From assembly GCF_900101815.1 (NCBI RefSeq), contig NZ_FNAO01000004.1, positions 62,001 through 126,000 of the forward strand: a stretch of 64,000 nt of DNA. The letters run 5' to 3'. The DNA comes from Pricia antarctica (GTDB taxonomy: Bacteria; Bacteroidota; Bacteroidia; Flavobacteriales; Flavobacteriaceae). The position numbers were made by a program, and so were the translations under genes. Of this stretch, positions 25,598-35,376 are shown piece after piece. The notes under the pieces are model-generated. The model worked only from the letters and a program-made list of their open reading frames with translations. It was not told the origin of the DNA and searched no databases. How positions within the stretch are numbered: the stretch's first letter is position 1; every line of letters starts with the position of its first letter.

Positions 25598-28507
25598 TTG
25601 GATAAAAATTTACTTCAAGAGCTTGGCGCGTCGCTGCAAGGGCAGTTGGTATCCGATAATCTTACCAAAGCCCTATATGCTACAGATGCCTCCGTGTATC
25701 GCAAAACACCCCTTGCCGTGGTCTTTCCACAAACTATCGCCGATATCAAAAATTTGATCGCTTTTGCCGGCACCCATAACGTAGGACTGATTCCGCGAAC
25801 GGCAGGAACTTCTTTGGCCGGGCAATGTGTTGGCGAGGGTATCGTTGTGGACGTTTCCAAACATTTCACTCAAATTATCCATCTCGACGAAGAGAAAAAG
25901 CAGGTTACCGTACAGCCGGGGGTGATTCGCGATGAGCTGAACCAATATCTCGCACCCTACGGACTATTCTTCGGCCCCAATACGTCCACCTCCAATCGCT
26001 GCATGATCGGCGGTATGGTCGGCAATAATTCCTCGGGTACGACCTCGATTCAATACGGTGTGACCCGGGACAAAGTGGTTTCGCTCAAAACGGTGCTTGC
26101 GGATGGTAGCGAAGCGGAATTTAAGGCCATTTCGAAGACGGATCATGAGTTTAAAAGGACAATGGATTCATTTGAATCATCTATTTATAAAAACATATAT
26201 AACGAATTATCTGATAAGGATATAAGGGATGAAATACTATCCGAATTTCCCAAACCTGAAATTCACAGAAGAAATACGGGATACGCCGTAGACGCGCTTT
26301 TACAAAATCCCGTTTTTGGGATGGGCGATGCCGATTTCAACCTCTGCAAATTGTTATGTGGTAGCGAGGGCACCTTGGCATTCACCACGGAAATCACGTT
26401 GCAATTGGATGATTTGCCACCCAAGTTATCCGCTATGGTGGTAACACATTATTCCACTTTGGAAGATTGCTTGAGCGATGTGGCTCCCGTTATGCTCCAC
26501 AGCTTGCATACCTGCGAGATGATGGACAAGGTGATACTGGACTGTACCAAGAACAATCGTGAACAGCTGAAAAACCGCTTCTTTGTAGAAGGCGATCCGG
26601 CAGCGCTCTTGATGCTTGAGATAAAAGCGGATACGGAAACCGATTTAGAACGACAATTGAAGGCCTTGCAGGCAACCATAGCCAAGTCGGGACTCAGTTA
26701 TGCAAATCCAGTATTGAAGGGTGACGACATTAACAAAGCCATAGAATTGCGAAAAGCGGGACTCGGCCTCTTGGGCAACATGGTCGGTGACCGCAAGGCC
26801 GTGGCCTGTATTGAGGATACCGCCGTTGCCGTGGAAGACTTAAAGAATTTTATCGCAGAGTTCACTGAAATCATGAAAGGCTACGGTCAAGATGCCGTGT
26901 ATTATGCCCACGCTGGGGCAGGGGAGTTGCATTTGCGTCCCATTTTGAATTTAAAGCAGTCCGCCGATGTGGGCATGTTCCGGGGCATTACGACCGATGT
27001 TGCCAAATTGACGAAAAAATACCGGGGCTCATTCAGCGGGGAGCACGGAGATGGCATCGTTCGGGCCGAATTCATTCCCCTGATGATTGGCGAGGCCAAC
27101 TATGAGCTGCTCAAACGGATCAAGAAGTATTTTGATCCCCAGAACATATTCAATCCCGGTAAAATCGTCGATGCCTATCCGATGGACGAATCCATGCGCT
27201 ACGAAATCGACCGCCGAGAACCGGAAATAAAGACGATGTTGGATTTTTCCGATAGCGAAGGTATCCTCAAAGCGGCCGAAAAATGTAACGGTAGCGGCGA
27301 CTGTCGAAAGACAGAACACATGAACGGTGCTATGTGCCCCAGTTACCATGCCACCAGAAACGAGAAAGATACGACCCGCGGTAGGGCAAACGCATTACGG
27401 GAATTTTTGACCGTTTCGGACCAAAAGAACCGGTTCGACCAAAAAGAATTGAAGGAAGTGTTTGACTTATGCCTTAGCTGCAAGGCCTGTGCCAGCGAGT
27501 GCCCCAGTAACGTCGATGTTGCGATCCTAAAATCGGAATTCCTGTACCAATATCAAGAAGCGAACGGCTATCCACTGCGCAGTAAACTTTTTGCCTACAA
27601 CACGAAATTGAACCGACTGGGCAGTAAGGTGGCGGGTCTCACTAATGCGGTCTATGGTTCTGAGTTTCTTAGCGGATGGTTGAAAAAATCCGCAGGGGTA
27701 GCCGCTCAGCGAAGCCTTCCCAAGGTATCAAGTTTTAATTTCGATATGTATCTTCAATCCTTTAAAAAAGAATATTCTACATCGAAACGAAAGCTTGTCT
27801 TGTATATTGATGAGTTCACGCATTATCTCGATATCGAATTGGGAAAAGATGCCATTGAATTATTGACACGCCTGGGGTATGAGGTGGAACTTTTTTATGG
27901 GGAAAGCGGGCGCACCTACATCTCCAAAGGATTTTTAAGACAAGCCAAAAAACTAGCTTTGACCCATATACCCAAACTTAAGGCTTTTGCCGACCAAGGC
28001 CATCCCGTGATCGGTTTGGAACCATCGGCCATTTTGACCTTTCGGGACGAATACAAACGTTTTTCCAAAGATTCCGTAACCACCAACGCCATTGCCGTGA
28101 ACTCCTTTTTATTGGAGGAATTTCTATCCCAAGAAATCCAAAAGGGAGAACTGACAGCGGAACATTTTACCAAGGAGGCAAAAATCATAAAAATCCACAA
28201 TCACTGTCATCAAAAGGCTTTGAGTAATCAAAAAGTAACCTTTGATGTACTCAATCTTCCAGAAAATTATATGGTTTCCATTATTACATCGGGCTGCTGT
28301 GGTATGGCGGGTTCCTTCGGGTATGAAAAGGAACATTATGATATTAGCATGCAGGTCGGGGAGTTGAAACTTTTTCCGGCGGTTCGGAAAGCTGCGGAAG
28401 ACACTATCATCTCGGCCAATGGCACCAGTTGCCGGCACCAGATCTATGATGGCACCAAAAGAAAGGCGTTGCATCCGGTGACGATTTTGAAGGAGGCGCT
28501 GGCGTAA
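25598..28507 (+). CDS. FAD-linked oxidase/FeS dehydrogenase (GlcD-GlcF fusion type)
   Basis: A 969-residue fusion. Residues ~40-230 are the FAD-binding PCMH domain (PRTAGTSLAGQCVGEGIVVDVS, GMVGNNSSGTTS). Residues ~240-535 are the FAD-oxidase C domain ending GEHGDGIVRAEFIPLM and FDPQNIFNPGKI. Iron-sulfur motifs follow, CNGSGDC and CLSCKACASECPSN, then a CCG-type domain (HNHCHQKA and TSGCCGMAGSFGYEKEHYD). This architecture oxidises D-2-hydroxyacids such as D-lactate or glycolate and passes electrons to quinone; D-lactate is the commonest substrate for this fusion. The start is TTG, with a perfect promoter box 19 nt upstream. Confidence 0.9.
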   Translation: MDKNLLQELGASLQGQLVSDNLTKALYATDASVYRKTPLAVVFPQTIADIKNLIAFAGTHNVGLIPRTAGTSLAGQCVGEGIVVDVSKHFTQIIHLDEEKKQVTVQPGVIRDELNQYLAPYGLFFGPNTSTSNRCMIGGMVGNNSSGTTSIQYGVTRDKVVSLKTVLADGSEAEFKAISKTDHEFKRTMDSFESSIYKNIYNELSDKDIRDEILSEFPKPEIHRRNTGYAVDALLQNPVFGMGDADFNLCKLLCGSEGTLAFTTEITLQLDDLPPKLSAMVVTHYSTLEDCLSDVAPVMLHSLHTCEMMDKVILDCTKNNREQLKNRFFVEGDPAALLMLEIKADTETDLERQLKALQATIAKSGLSYANPVLKGDDINKAIELRKAGLGLLGNMVGDRKAVACIEDTAVAVEDLKNFIAEFTEIMKGYGQDAVYYAHAGAGELHLRPILNLKQSADVGMFRGITTDVAKLTKKYRGSFSGEHGDGIVRAEFIPLMIGEANYELLKRIKKYFDPQNIFNPGKIVDAYPMDESMRYEIDRREPEIKTMLDFSDSEGILKAAEKCNGSGDCRKTEHMNGAMCPSYHATRNEKDTTRGRANALREFLTVSDQKNRFDQKELKEVFDLCLSCKACASECPSNVDVAILKSEFLYQYQEANGYPLRSKLFAYNTKLNRLGSKVAGLTNAVYGSEFLSGWLKKSAGVAAQRSLPKVSSFNFDMYLQSFKKEYSTSKRKLVLYIDEFTHYLDIELGKDAIELLTRLGYEVELFYGESGRTYISKGFLRQAKKLALTHIPKLKAFADQGHPVIGLEPSAILTFRDEYKRFSKDSVTTNAIAVNSFLLEEFLSQEIQKGELTAEHFTKEAKIIKIHNHCHQKALSNQKVTFDVLNLPENYMVSIITSGCCGMAGSFGYEKEHYDISMQVGELKLFPAVRKAAEDTIISANGTSCRHQIYDGTKRKALHPVTILKEALA

Positions 28508-28524
28508 GGTTTGTCAGATCGAGC

Positions 28525-28560
28525 CTTTCGACGGCGCTCAAGATAGACTAAACTCGAAAC
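28525..28560 (+). repeat. Dispersed 36-bp intergenic repeat
   Basis: About 27 of 36 positions match the copy at 53746, including GCGCTCA and the TCGAAA end. Further TCGA-rich fragments of the same kind (28580-28650) follow it up to the glycosyltransferase gene. Confidence 0.55.
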
Positions 28561-28677
28561 CTAATGACAGGTAGCCTTTTGTCAGGTCGAGTGCAGTCGA
28601 GACCTAATTAGCGCGTAGCCACTTGGAGTTCTCGACTGCCCTCGAACGGACGTATCGACCTTGAAAAACTTTATAAT

Positions 28678-29934
28678 TTGACATCTGAGCTCTTTTATAA
28701 AAAAACGGTCCTCTTCATCGGTTTCACTTGGCCTGAGCCCACCTCTACGGCTGCAGGCAACCGGATGCTCCAGCTGCTCTATTTTTTTCTGGAACAAAAA
28801 TACCGAACGATTTTTGCTAGTGCCGCCGCCGAAACTCCACTTTCGCTGAACTTGGAAGCTATGGGCATAGAAAAGGCATCTATACAACTTAACGATGCTT
28901 CATTTGATGAATTTGTGATGGGTTTAAATCCCGATATCGTCATTTTCGACCGTTTCCTGACCGAAGAACAGTTCGGCTGGCGCGTGGCAGAATCCGTTCC
29001 CGATGCCTTACGGATCTTAGACACCGAAGATTTGCATTCGCTACGTAACACACGGCAGACTTTGTTTAAAAGGGATATTCCCTTTTCAATCGACGCCTGG
29101 TTGCAGAACGATACCACCAAACGTGAAATCGCAAGTATCTACCGAACAGACCTTTCCCTCATAATTTCGAGTTACGAGATGCAGTTGTTGACCGACACCT
29201 TGAAAATCGACAAAAACCTGTTGCTACATCTCCCTTTCATGTTGAAAGCTTTGGATGAACAGACCGTAAAAAAGTGGCCGTCTTTTGACGCCAGAAAAGA
29301 TTTTGTATGTATAGGTAACGGTAAACATGCGCCCAATATCGATGCTATCCAATGGCTTAAAAATGAAATATGGCCGCTGATCCGAAATAAGTTGCCCGAC
29401 GCTGAACTCCATATTTATGGGGCCTATCTCCCCGAACATATCCAACACCTGAATAATCTCAAAGAAGGATTCCGAATCATGGGATGGAGTGAAAATGCCG
29501 AAACCGTTTTAAGGGAAGCTAAAGTGAGCTTAGCTCCCTTGCGCTTTGGGGCGGGCATTAAAGGAAAATTGACCGATGCAATGCGGGCAGGCACTCCTAC
29601 AGTCACTACCTCCATCGGTGCCGAGGGCATGCATACCGGTCTTAATTGGAACGGCCAGATTGCGGAGACGGCCGAGGATTTGGCCCGTGCCGCCGTTTCG
29701 CTGTATCAAAATCACGAGAAATGGCGTTCTGCCCAACTCAATGGCATAACTATCATAAATGGCTTGTATGATAAGCGTGTTTTGCATCAAAATCTAGCTG
29801 GAAAAATAGCGAATCTTGGAAATAGGCTCGAAGAACACCGAACCCAAAACTTTATAGGCGCTATGTTGAGGCATCAAACACTGGCCAGTACGAAGTTTAT
29901 GTCAAAATGGATCGAGGAGAAAAATCGCAGTTAG
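28678..29934 (+). CDS. Glycosyltransferase (GT4-like)
   Basis: A 418-residue GT-B-type protein. The N-terminal Rossmann half has TVLFIGFTWPEPTSTAAGNR. The C-terminal half carries the nucleotide-sugar site of group 1 transferases: FVCIGNGKHAPNIDAIQWL, LHIYGAYL, then LAPLRFGAGIKGKLTDAM with the conserved Glu replaced by Asp, and AGTPTVTTSIGAEG. Acceptor and donor are unknown. The start is uncertain: the conserved N terminus needs a start before residue 9 and the only candidate is TTG 28678, which overlaps a promoter-like TATAATTTG. No polysaccharide cluster is nearby. Confidence 0.82.
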   Translation: MTSELFYKKTVLFIGFTWPEPTSTAAGNRMLQLLYFFLEQKYRTIFASAAAETPLSLNLEAMGIEKASIQLNDASFDEFVMGLNPDIVIFDRFLTEEQFGWRVAESVPDALRILDTEDLHSLRNTRQTLFKRDIPFSIDAWLQNDTTKREIASIYRTDLSLIISSYEMQLLTDTLKIDKNLLLHLPFMLKALDEQTVKKWPSFDARKDFVCIGNGKHAPNIDAIQWLKNEIWPLIRNKLPDAELHIYGAYLPEHIQHLNNLKEGFRIMGWSENAETVLREAKVSLAPLRFGAGIKGKLTDAMRAGTPTVTTSIGAEGMHTGLNWNGQIAETAEDLARAAVSLYQNHEKWRSAQLNGITIINGLYDKRVLHQNLAGKIANLGNRLEEHRTQNFIGAMLRHQTLASTKFMSKWIEEKNRS

Positions 29935-30148
29935 AATTCGCCTATCTAGAAAGAATCACGATTATTAAAGATGTTAGCCGGGGATATTAAAAAAAATTAA
30001 TAGGAATCCGCCGCGTTCTTCGGTGGGGGATTGAACATAACCCCTAAAGTTGCATTGGGGGCCAATTATCATCTGTTGTACTATTAAGGATAAGACTTTG
30101 TATACGAGTTCGATTATTCGGTTTGTGAACAGTGATTTTTAATCGCTG

Positions 30149-31264
30149 TCAAAATTTTCGCTGTGCGAATTTTAGACTATCCGAAGAAATACGAGTCACA
30201 ATCTCAAAATCGATAACCCCCAACACCAGACCCTCTTTGGTGATGACGTCCACTTTCCATTGGCCGGATTTTACATTGCTTTTATAGGTATACCCACGAA
30301 AGCCGCCCGTACGGCCTCCGGTTATATTAAACCCGATGTCTTCAACAACTTCCCATTCTTCTGCGACGGCATTGTACCATTTCCAGCTATGGAGGATGGA
30401 TTTTTTCAAATCCGTCGGTGCGAATATCGACGAGAAAACATAGACTTTTTCTCCGGGGGTAAAGCTGAATTTTAGCTTGTGGTCCCTCCAAAAAATATAA
30501 TTATCTTCCTTTTCATAGCTGACCACGTATTTGTATTTTTCTATACTGATATCATGTGCCGCTATTCCTTCATCCAAAGCCAAGGGTACGGGGGGAATAA
30601 GTTTAAGGAAATACATCAGATTGATGAATACGTAAATGGACCCAATGATTCCGATCAATTTAGGCATACGGATTTCCATTCGTGTAGAGTGACTTGATGC
30701 GTATATCAAGATTATCAAGAGCAACGTACTTCCTAAACTGACAAAACCTGAAAATAGAAAAATGGAGGTGCCCATATCCCTAATAAATACGGGAACCATA
30801 AAGGTGAAAAATGTAAAACTGATAAAGAAATACACGCTGAACTGCAGGTATTTGTTGGAGATGCGTTTTTTAAGGAATTCGTTGGCAAAAAGCAAGGCGA
30901 CCAATATGATAAAAAACGTCGCCGTTTTGGAGAGGGAAACACTTCTCGAAAAGTAGATGACGTAGGCACTGGAAAGTCCCCCGAAGAAAAACTGGATGGC
31001 CAGTGGAAAAAATTCCTCGAAACGCTCCAACACCGTGTTGTTCCATCGCCCGTCATCCGCTAAGTTATAGCCGTACAGGGTAAGGGTCAAACATGACATG
31101 TGCAGGCACAGCACCACTAAATCGTAGGTTCGGTCGATACGGCCAAGCGTTAAAGTATCAAAAATAAATCCTCCAATAAAACATAGGATAGGGGCGTATT
31201 TTTGGTGCTTTCTGAGGAATCTACGGAACTTACTGTTTCTAAACCGTGCAACTATTTTGTTCAT
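30149..31264 (-). CDS. Membrane protein with C-terminal DUF2914 domain
   Basis: A 371-residue protein. The first ~230 residues contain about seven hydrophobic helices (starting PILCFIGGFIFDTLTLGR). The C-terminal ~110 residues form a soluble beta domain with KVYVFSSIFAPTDLKKSILHSWKW and GRTGGFRGYTYKSNVKSGQW, the DUF2914 pattern. Its function is unknown. It is a single gene, divergent from menB. Confidence 0.8.
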   Translation of the reverse strand: MNKIVARFRNSKFRRFLRKHQKYAPILCFIGGFIFDTLTLGRIDRTYDLVVLCLHMSCLTLTLYGYNLADDGRWNNTVLERFEEFFPLAIQFFFGGLSSAYVIYFSRSVSLSKTATFFIILVALLFANEFLKKRISNKYLQFSVYFFISFTFFTFMVPVFIRDMGTSIFLFSGFVSLGSTLLLIILIYASSHSTRMEIRMPKLIGIIGSIYVFINLMYFLKLIPPVPLALDEGIAAHDISIEKYKYVVSYEKEDNYIFWRDHKLKFSFTPGEKVYVFSSIFAPTDLKKSILHSWKWYNAVAEEWEVVEDIGFNITGGRTGGFRGYTYKSNVKSGQWKVDVITKEGLVLGVIDFEIVTRISSDSLKFAQRKF

Positions 31265-31453
31265 GGTGTACCGAAGCAGTTTTTTTATGTTAATGAAGGG
31301 CGCCTAAACCTAGTCGGTCCTTACTGTAACGTTTTCGTTCCTGTTTATTGTATACATTCAATACTCTGTTTGGAATTTTGTTTTGAGGATAGGTAATATC
31401 CTAGGAATTCCACCAATATGTGTTACTTTGTAAGACAGTAAAAAAAATACACC

Positions 31454-32296
31454 ATGCAAAAACCCGATTGGAAGACCGCCAAGGATTTCGAGGATATTAC
31501 CTATAAAAAAAGTAACGGTGTGGCCCGTATCGCCTTTAACCGACCGAATGTACGCAACGCCTTTCGGCCAAAGACCACCAGTGAACTCTATCAGGCTTTT
31601 TACGATGCGCAGGAAGATACGTCGATCGGCGTCGTTCTGCTTTCCGCGGAAGGCCCATCGACCAAAGACGGCATCTATTCTTTTTGCAGCGGTGGCGACC
31701 AGAAGGCTAGGGGAGCGCAGGGCTATGTGGGGGAAGATGGACAGCATCGCCTGAATATTCTTGAAGTACAGCGGCAAATTCGTTTCATGCCGAAAGTGGT
31801 AATTGCCGTCGTGCCCGGTTGGGCCGTTGGGGGCGGACATAGTTTGCACGTGGTCTGTGACATGACCTTGGCCAGTAAAGAGCATGCCATCTTCAAACAG
31901 ACCGATGCCGACGTTACCAGTTTTGACGGGGGATACGGATCTGCCTATCTCGCCAAAATGGTGGGACAGAAAAAGGCCCGTGAAATTTTCTTTTTGGGGA
32001 GGAACTACTCCGCGCAGGAAGCCTATGAAATGGGGATGGTCAACGCCGTAATTCCCCATGAAGAACTAGAAGCAACCGCGTACGAATGGGCGCAGGAAGT
32101 GTTGGAGAAATCTCCAACTTCGATAAAAATGCTAAAATTCGCCATGAACCTGACGGATGATGGTATGGTAGGGCAGCAAGTGTTTGCCGGGGAAGCGACT
32201 CGATTGGCGTATGGAACGGAAGAAGCCAAGGAAGGGCGGAATGCTTTTTTGGAGAAGCGTAAACCTAATTTTGGAAACGACAAGTGGCTACCTTAA
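31454..32296 (+). CDS. menB: 1,4-dihydroxy-2-naphthoyl-CoA synthase
   Basis: A 280-residue crotonase-fold enzyme that closes the second ring of menaquinone by Dieckmann condensation of o-succinylbenzoyl-CoA. Diagnostic features are ITYKKSNGVARIAFNRPNVR, FCSGGDQKARG, the oxyanion segment VPGWAVGGGHSLHVVCDM, and the MenB-specific TDADVTSFDGGYGSAYLAK, which carries the acidic residue and loop absent from ordinary enoyl-CoA hydratases. The C terminus NFGNDKWLP is also typical. It is alone rather than in a men cluster, with a near-consensus promoter box (TTACTTTG, 31423-31430) and a terminator just after its stop. Confidence 0.96.
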   Translation: MQKPDWKTAKDFEDITYKKSNGVARIAFNRPNVRNAFRPKTTSELYQAFYDAQEDTSIGVVLLSAEGPSTKDGIYSFCSGGDQKARGAQGYVGEDGQHRLNILEVQRQIRFMPKVVIAVVPGWAVGGGHSLHVVCDMTLASKEHAIFKQTDADVTSFDGGYGSAYLAKMVGQKKAREIFFLGRNYSAQEAYEMGMVNAVIPHEELEATAYEWAQEVLEKSPTSIKMLKFAMNLTDDGMVGQQVFAGEATRLAYGTEEAKEGRNAFLEKRKPNFGNDKWLP

Positions 32297-32299
32297 CCA

Positions 32300-32332
32300 A
32301 AAAGAGCCCCTCCGTTAGGAAAGGGCTCTTTT
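32300..32332. terminator. Terminator after menB
   Basis: AAAAGAGCCC (32300-32309) and GGGCTCTTTT (32323-32332) form a perfect 10-bp stem with a 13-nt loop, three bases after the menB stop. T runs occur on both strands, so it could also stop minus-strand transcription. Confidence 0.88.
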
Positions 32333-32742
32333 ATCGAGAACACTATATGAAAAATGAAAAATTAACTCCGTTTTAATTACAGTGTAAACATACGGTCATC
32401 TTTCGTCGAAAGGAAAAGTTTGTTGCGAAATGGGGAATTGATGTGGTGTAAGGTGTTAAAATTGTTGTGTAGGGCTTTTCTTGCTATTTAAATTGGAATC
32501 TATTAATGATGATTGTTACAAACCTAATTTGAAAAGTAAGCTGAAAATTGGGCTTAATCCAGTTTGTGAATTCCTTGCCTTCTTTGTGTTCTTTGCTGTT
32601 AAAACAAATCTGCCTAGCAAAACCAAATCAAGCGAATTTAAATACAGAAAGCATTCAGGTTCACACAAAAGGAACGGAGAAAACGAAAGCGCTGAAGAAA
32701 ATTTACTTCTCCGCGATTAGGTTGGCCCAAAAACGATTAATT
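32333..32742. other. 410-bp stretch without a supported gene
   Basis: AT-rich. Two overlapping frames between 32481 and 32772 are open for 70-80 codons, but their composition (stretches of Lys, Ser and Asn, no start context) does not look coding and neither resembles a family I know. I see no other structure. Confidence 0.4.
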
Positions 32743-34077
32743 CTATTGTATCGATGCGACCACATCCTTTAAAAAGCCATTAATATCAAATTCAGGCTCC
32801 TCGGCCAAGCCCGTTCTGACTATTACCAAGTCTTTAGAGGGGATGATAAATACCCGCTGCCCCTGATAGCCGTTGGCGGAATACATGTCCCTCGGCACAT
32901 CGGGATATTTTCCACCGGAGTTCAGCCAAAAGTGGGCTCCATAGTCCCCGTCGGAATGGGCGGTCGGCAGAGTAATGTAGTCTATCCATTTTTTGTCAAA
33001 GAGCTGCTCACCGTTCCAGTTGCCCTTGTTGAGGTACAACAATCCGAATTTGGCCCAGTCGCGGGTGGTGGCCCATCCATAGGAAGAGCCTACGAAATTG
33101 CCTTCCATATCGGTTTCGATAAGCATGGAATGCATACCAATTTTATCTATGAGGGCGATGTAAGGAAAATCGATGTATTCATAGTGTGTTTTAAACTGTT
33201 TCCTTAAAATTCCAGATAACAGATTGGAGGTGCCGGAGGAATAGTTCCAAACTTTCGTAGGTGTAGCTATGGCTTCGTTTTTGGCCTGTGCCAAAGTCAT
33301 ATCGGAGTCGAGAAACAACATTTTGGTAACGTCGGAAATCGAGGTATAGTCCTCGTCCCAGGCGAGTCCGCTTTGCATGCGCAGTAGGTGGTTCAGGGTG
33401 ATATTCTGACGACCGTCGTTTTTCCAATCGGGTACAGGGGCAGGTTCGTCGAGATCGATTTTGCCTTGATATTCCAAAATTCCGTACAGGGTTGCTACTA
33501 TACTTTTCGTCATGCTCCATCCGAGTACCGGGGTATCTTTTTTAAAGCCCTTGATATATTTTTCGGCGACGATCTGATTTTTGTAGGTGACCAAAACCGT
33601 TCGGGTTTTTTGACTTTCAGGATTCGAGAAAACGTCTTCAACGGCTTTATCCAGCCGCTGATAATCTACATTGGCGAAGGTAGTGTCCTTGCTTCCATTA
33701 TTTCCATAGGGAAAAGGCAGCTCGTTTTTTAAGCCCGTGCGATGGGGTTTGGGCGTAATGGTATTTGGATCATACTTGTCGTTGATTAGCGTGCAGCCGA
33801 GCCCGTCACGACAAATGGACTTTCGTTCCATCAACCCGAATACCGAGGCCGTGGCCTGTTTTTCGTTGGGATCCTCTTCAACATCTGCCAGTTTTATCAA
33901 TGGTACGTCGTTGTCGTTCAGGGTGACGGATTCGGGACTTCTATCCGTCAGAAAAACAGTAGAAGCCATGTTCTTCGAGGCATAACCGGAAATGATATTG
34001 AGTTTGGGATAGTTAAAATAGGCCACCACTACAAAGATGACCAAGGCGACAAGTAATACTCTTTTAAATAATTTCAT
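32743..34077 (-). CDS. Beta-lactamase class C-like serine hydrolase
   Basis: A 444-residue protein with an N-terminal membrane anchor (VLLVALVIFVVVAYF), so the catalytic part is probably periplasmic. The active-site S188-x-x-K191 lies in LGWSMTKSIVATLYGI; the second motif region is WNYSSGTSNLLSG and the third region is near YGAHFWLNSGGKY. The class C beta-lactamase/DD-peptidase/esterase family fits in size. Substrates in this family vary widely and resistance is not implied. It is a single gene with a perfect -7 box at 34103-34110. Confidence 0.88.
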   Translation of the reverse strand: MKLFKRVLLVALVIFVVVAYFNYPKLNIISGYASKNMASTVFLTDRSPESVTLNDNDVPLIKLADVEEDPNEKQATASVFGLMERKSICRDGLGCTLINDKYDPNTITPKPHRTGLKNELPFPYGNNGSKDTTFANVDYQRLDKAVEDVFSNPESQKTRTVLVTYKNQIVAEKYIKGFKKDTPVLGWSMTKSIVATLYGILEYQGKIDLDEPAPVPDWKNDGRQNITLNHLLRMQSGLAWDEDYTSISDVTKMLFLDSDMTLAQAKNEAIATPTKVWNYSSGTSNLLSGILRKQFKTHYEYIDFPYIALIDKIGMHSMLIETDMEGNFVGSSYGWATTRDWAKFGLLYLNKGNWNGEQLFDKKWIDYITLPTAHSDGDYGAHFWLNSGGKYPDVPRDMYSANGYQGQRVFIIPSKDLVIVRTGLAEEPEFDINGFLKDVVASIQ

Positions 34078-34102
34078 GGTTTGCGGTTAGAAGAATTCGT
34101 TT

Positions 34103-34110
34103 CAAAAATA
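34103..34110 (-). promoter_or_regulatory. -7 box for serine hydrolase
   Basis: TATTTTTG on the minus strand, a perfect TAnnTTTG match, 25 nt before ATG 34077. Confidence 0.6.
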
Positions 34111-34222
34111 AGTCAATCCATCCTTTAAATGGGAATGTTATATGAAAAGCTTACCGCCATCCGAACGAGGGAGCAAAAAAATACCGATATTGTCGTCAGA
34201 AATAATCATCCCCTTTCGATAA

Positions 34223-34636
34223 ATGAACAGAATTCGCCCTCTTTTCCTGCTTTCCACGTTGCTGTTCGTTTCCTGCGCCGAGCAAAAGAAATATATTTGG
34301 AAGTCCAAGGTAGTAAAAGTATCCGCCTACAATTCCACTCGCGCCCAAACGGACGGATTGCCGACTTTGGCGGCATGGAGCGATACTTTGGTACCCGGAA
34401 TGAAGGCTGTTGCGGTATCACGAGACCTTATTGCGCTAGGGCTCGACCATAACACCCAAGTGAAAATCGAAGGCCTAGAGGGTGTATTTTTGGTCAAGGA
34501 TAAAATGGCCGGCCGAATGCGAAACAAAATAGACATTTATATGGGCAGGGATATTGAAAGAGCAAGGGAGTGGGGGACCAGGAGACTGAAAATCCAATTT
34601 CGGATCAGAAGGGATTCCGCAGCAATTATTGACTAA
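34223..34636 (+). CDS. 3D-domain lipoprotein
   Basis: A 137-residue protein with a lipobox (LLFVSC, Cys18). The 3D (three-aspartate) domain runs from VKVSAYNSTRAQTDG to the end, including LVKDKMAGRMRNKIDIYMGRD with aspartates at the expected places and AREWGTRRLKIQF. This double-psi barrel fold is shared with MltA-type lytic transglycosylases, so a cell-wall role is likely, but the domain alone does not prove catalysis. The amidase gene starts 2 bp after its stop, implying coupled expression. Confidence 0.85.
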   Translation: MNRIRPLFLLSTLLFVSCAEQKKYIWKSKVVKVSAYNSTRAQTDGLPTLAAWSDTLVPGMKAVAVSRDLIALGLDHNTQVKIEGLEGVFLVKDKMAGRMRNKIDIYMGRDIERAREWGTRRLKIQFRIRRDSAAIID

Positions 34637-34638
34637 CT

Positions 34639-35292
34639 ATGAAGAATTTTTTGATACCCATACTGTTTGTGCTGCTCCATGTTTCCTGCAAACCGCAAGT
34701 GGAAATCATCGACAAACCCATAATTTTCGACGAAACCCGCAGGGAACTAACCTTGGAGTATCTCAAAGACCATTACGGATTGGACCAGGATGCCCCGACC
34801 ATCGACCCAAAAATGATCGTGCTGCACTGGACGGCCATTCCCACCTTTGAAGGCTCGTTCGATGCGTTCAAAAATGTAAAATTACCGAGCTGGCGGCCGG
34901 ATCTCGAGAATGCAAGTGCCCTTAATGTTTCCTCCCATTTTCTGATCGATCAAGACGGTACGATTTACCGCCTGATGCCTGAAACCACCATGGCCAGGCA
35001 CGTCATCGGACTCAACCACACCGCCCTCGGGGTAGAGAACGTCGGTGGCACCGAAGGCAAGCCTCTTACCAAAGCACAACTCAAGTCGAACATAGGCTTA
35101 GTGGAGTACTTGGCCGCGAAATACAAAATTGATTATTTGATCGGTCATTACGAATACAGGAATTTTGAGAATCATCCGCTGTGGTTGGAAAAGGACGATG
35201 GCTACCGGACCAAAAAAACAGATCCGGGAGTAGATTTCATGCAGAAAGTCCGGCAAGCGACCCAAAATCTCAATTTTAAACAGAATCCCTAG
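34639..35292 (+). CDS. N-acetylmuramoyl-L-alanine amidase, lipoprotein
   Basis: A 217-residue amidase_2 (T7-lysozyme-like) enzyme with a lipobox (LLHVSC, Cys17). Zinc-site and catalytic motifs are MIVLHWTA (first His), SSHFLIDQDGTIYRL, then HTALGVENVG, a GHYEY segment and the terminal KKTDPGVDFM with the usual D-P-G. It cleaves the MurNAc-L-Ala bond of peptidoglycan, probably for recycling or remodelling in the periplasm. It is coupled with the 3D-domain protein upstream. Confidence 0.9.
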   Translation: MKNFLIPILFVLLHVSCKPQVEIIDKPIIFDETRRELTLEYLKDHYGLDQDAPTIDPKMIVLHWTAIPTFEGSFDAFKNVKLPSWRPDLENASALNVSSHFLIDQDGTIYRLMPETTMARHVIGLNHTALGVENVGGTEGKPLTKAQLKSNIGLVEYLAAKYKIDYLIGHYEYRNFENHPLWLEKDDGYRTKKTDPGVDFMQKVRQATQNLNFKQNP

Positions 35293-35376
35293 AGTATCTA
35301 TTGCCGTTTGTACTATCTAGATCTTCTACTAAAAGGAAAAACTTTCAAATCAATACCAAATTAAAACCGACCCCCA

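Noticed and set aside
31358-32059. Long open frame (233 codons) antisense to menB
   Set aside because: It is a shadow of the strongly conserved menB frame on the opposite strand and has no recognisable domain.
32481-32772. Two overlapping 75-80 codon frames downstream of menB
   Set aside because: Low complexity, no start context, no recognisable motif.
32743-34077. Antibiotic resistance from the class C-like hydrolase or the VOC protein
   Set aside because: Both families are mostly not resistance genes, and no feature here indicates resistance.
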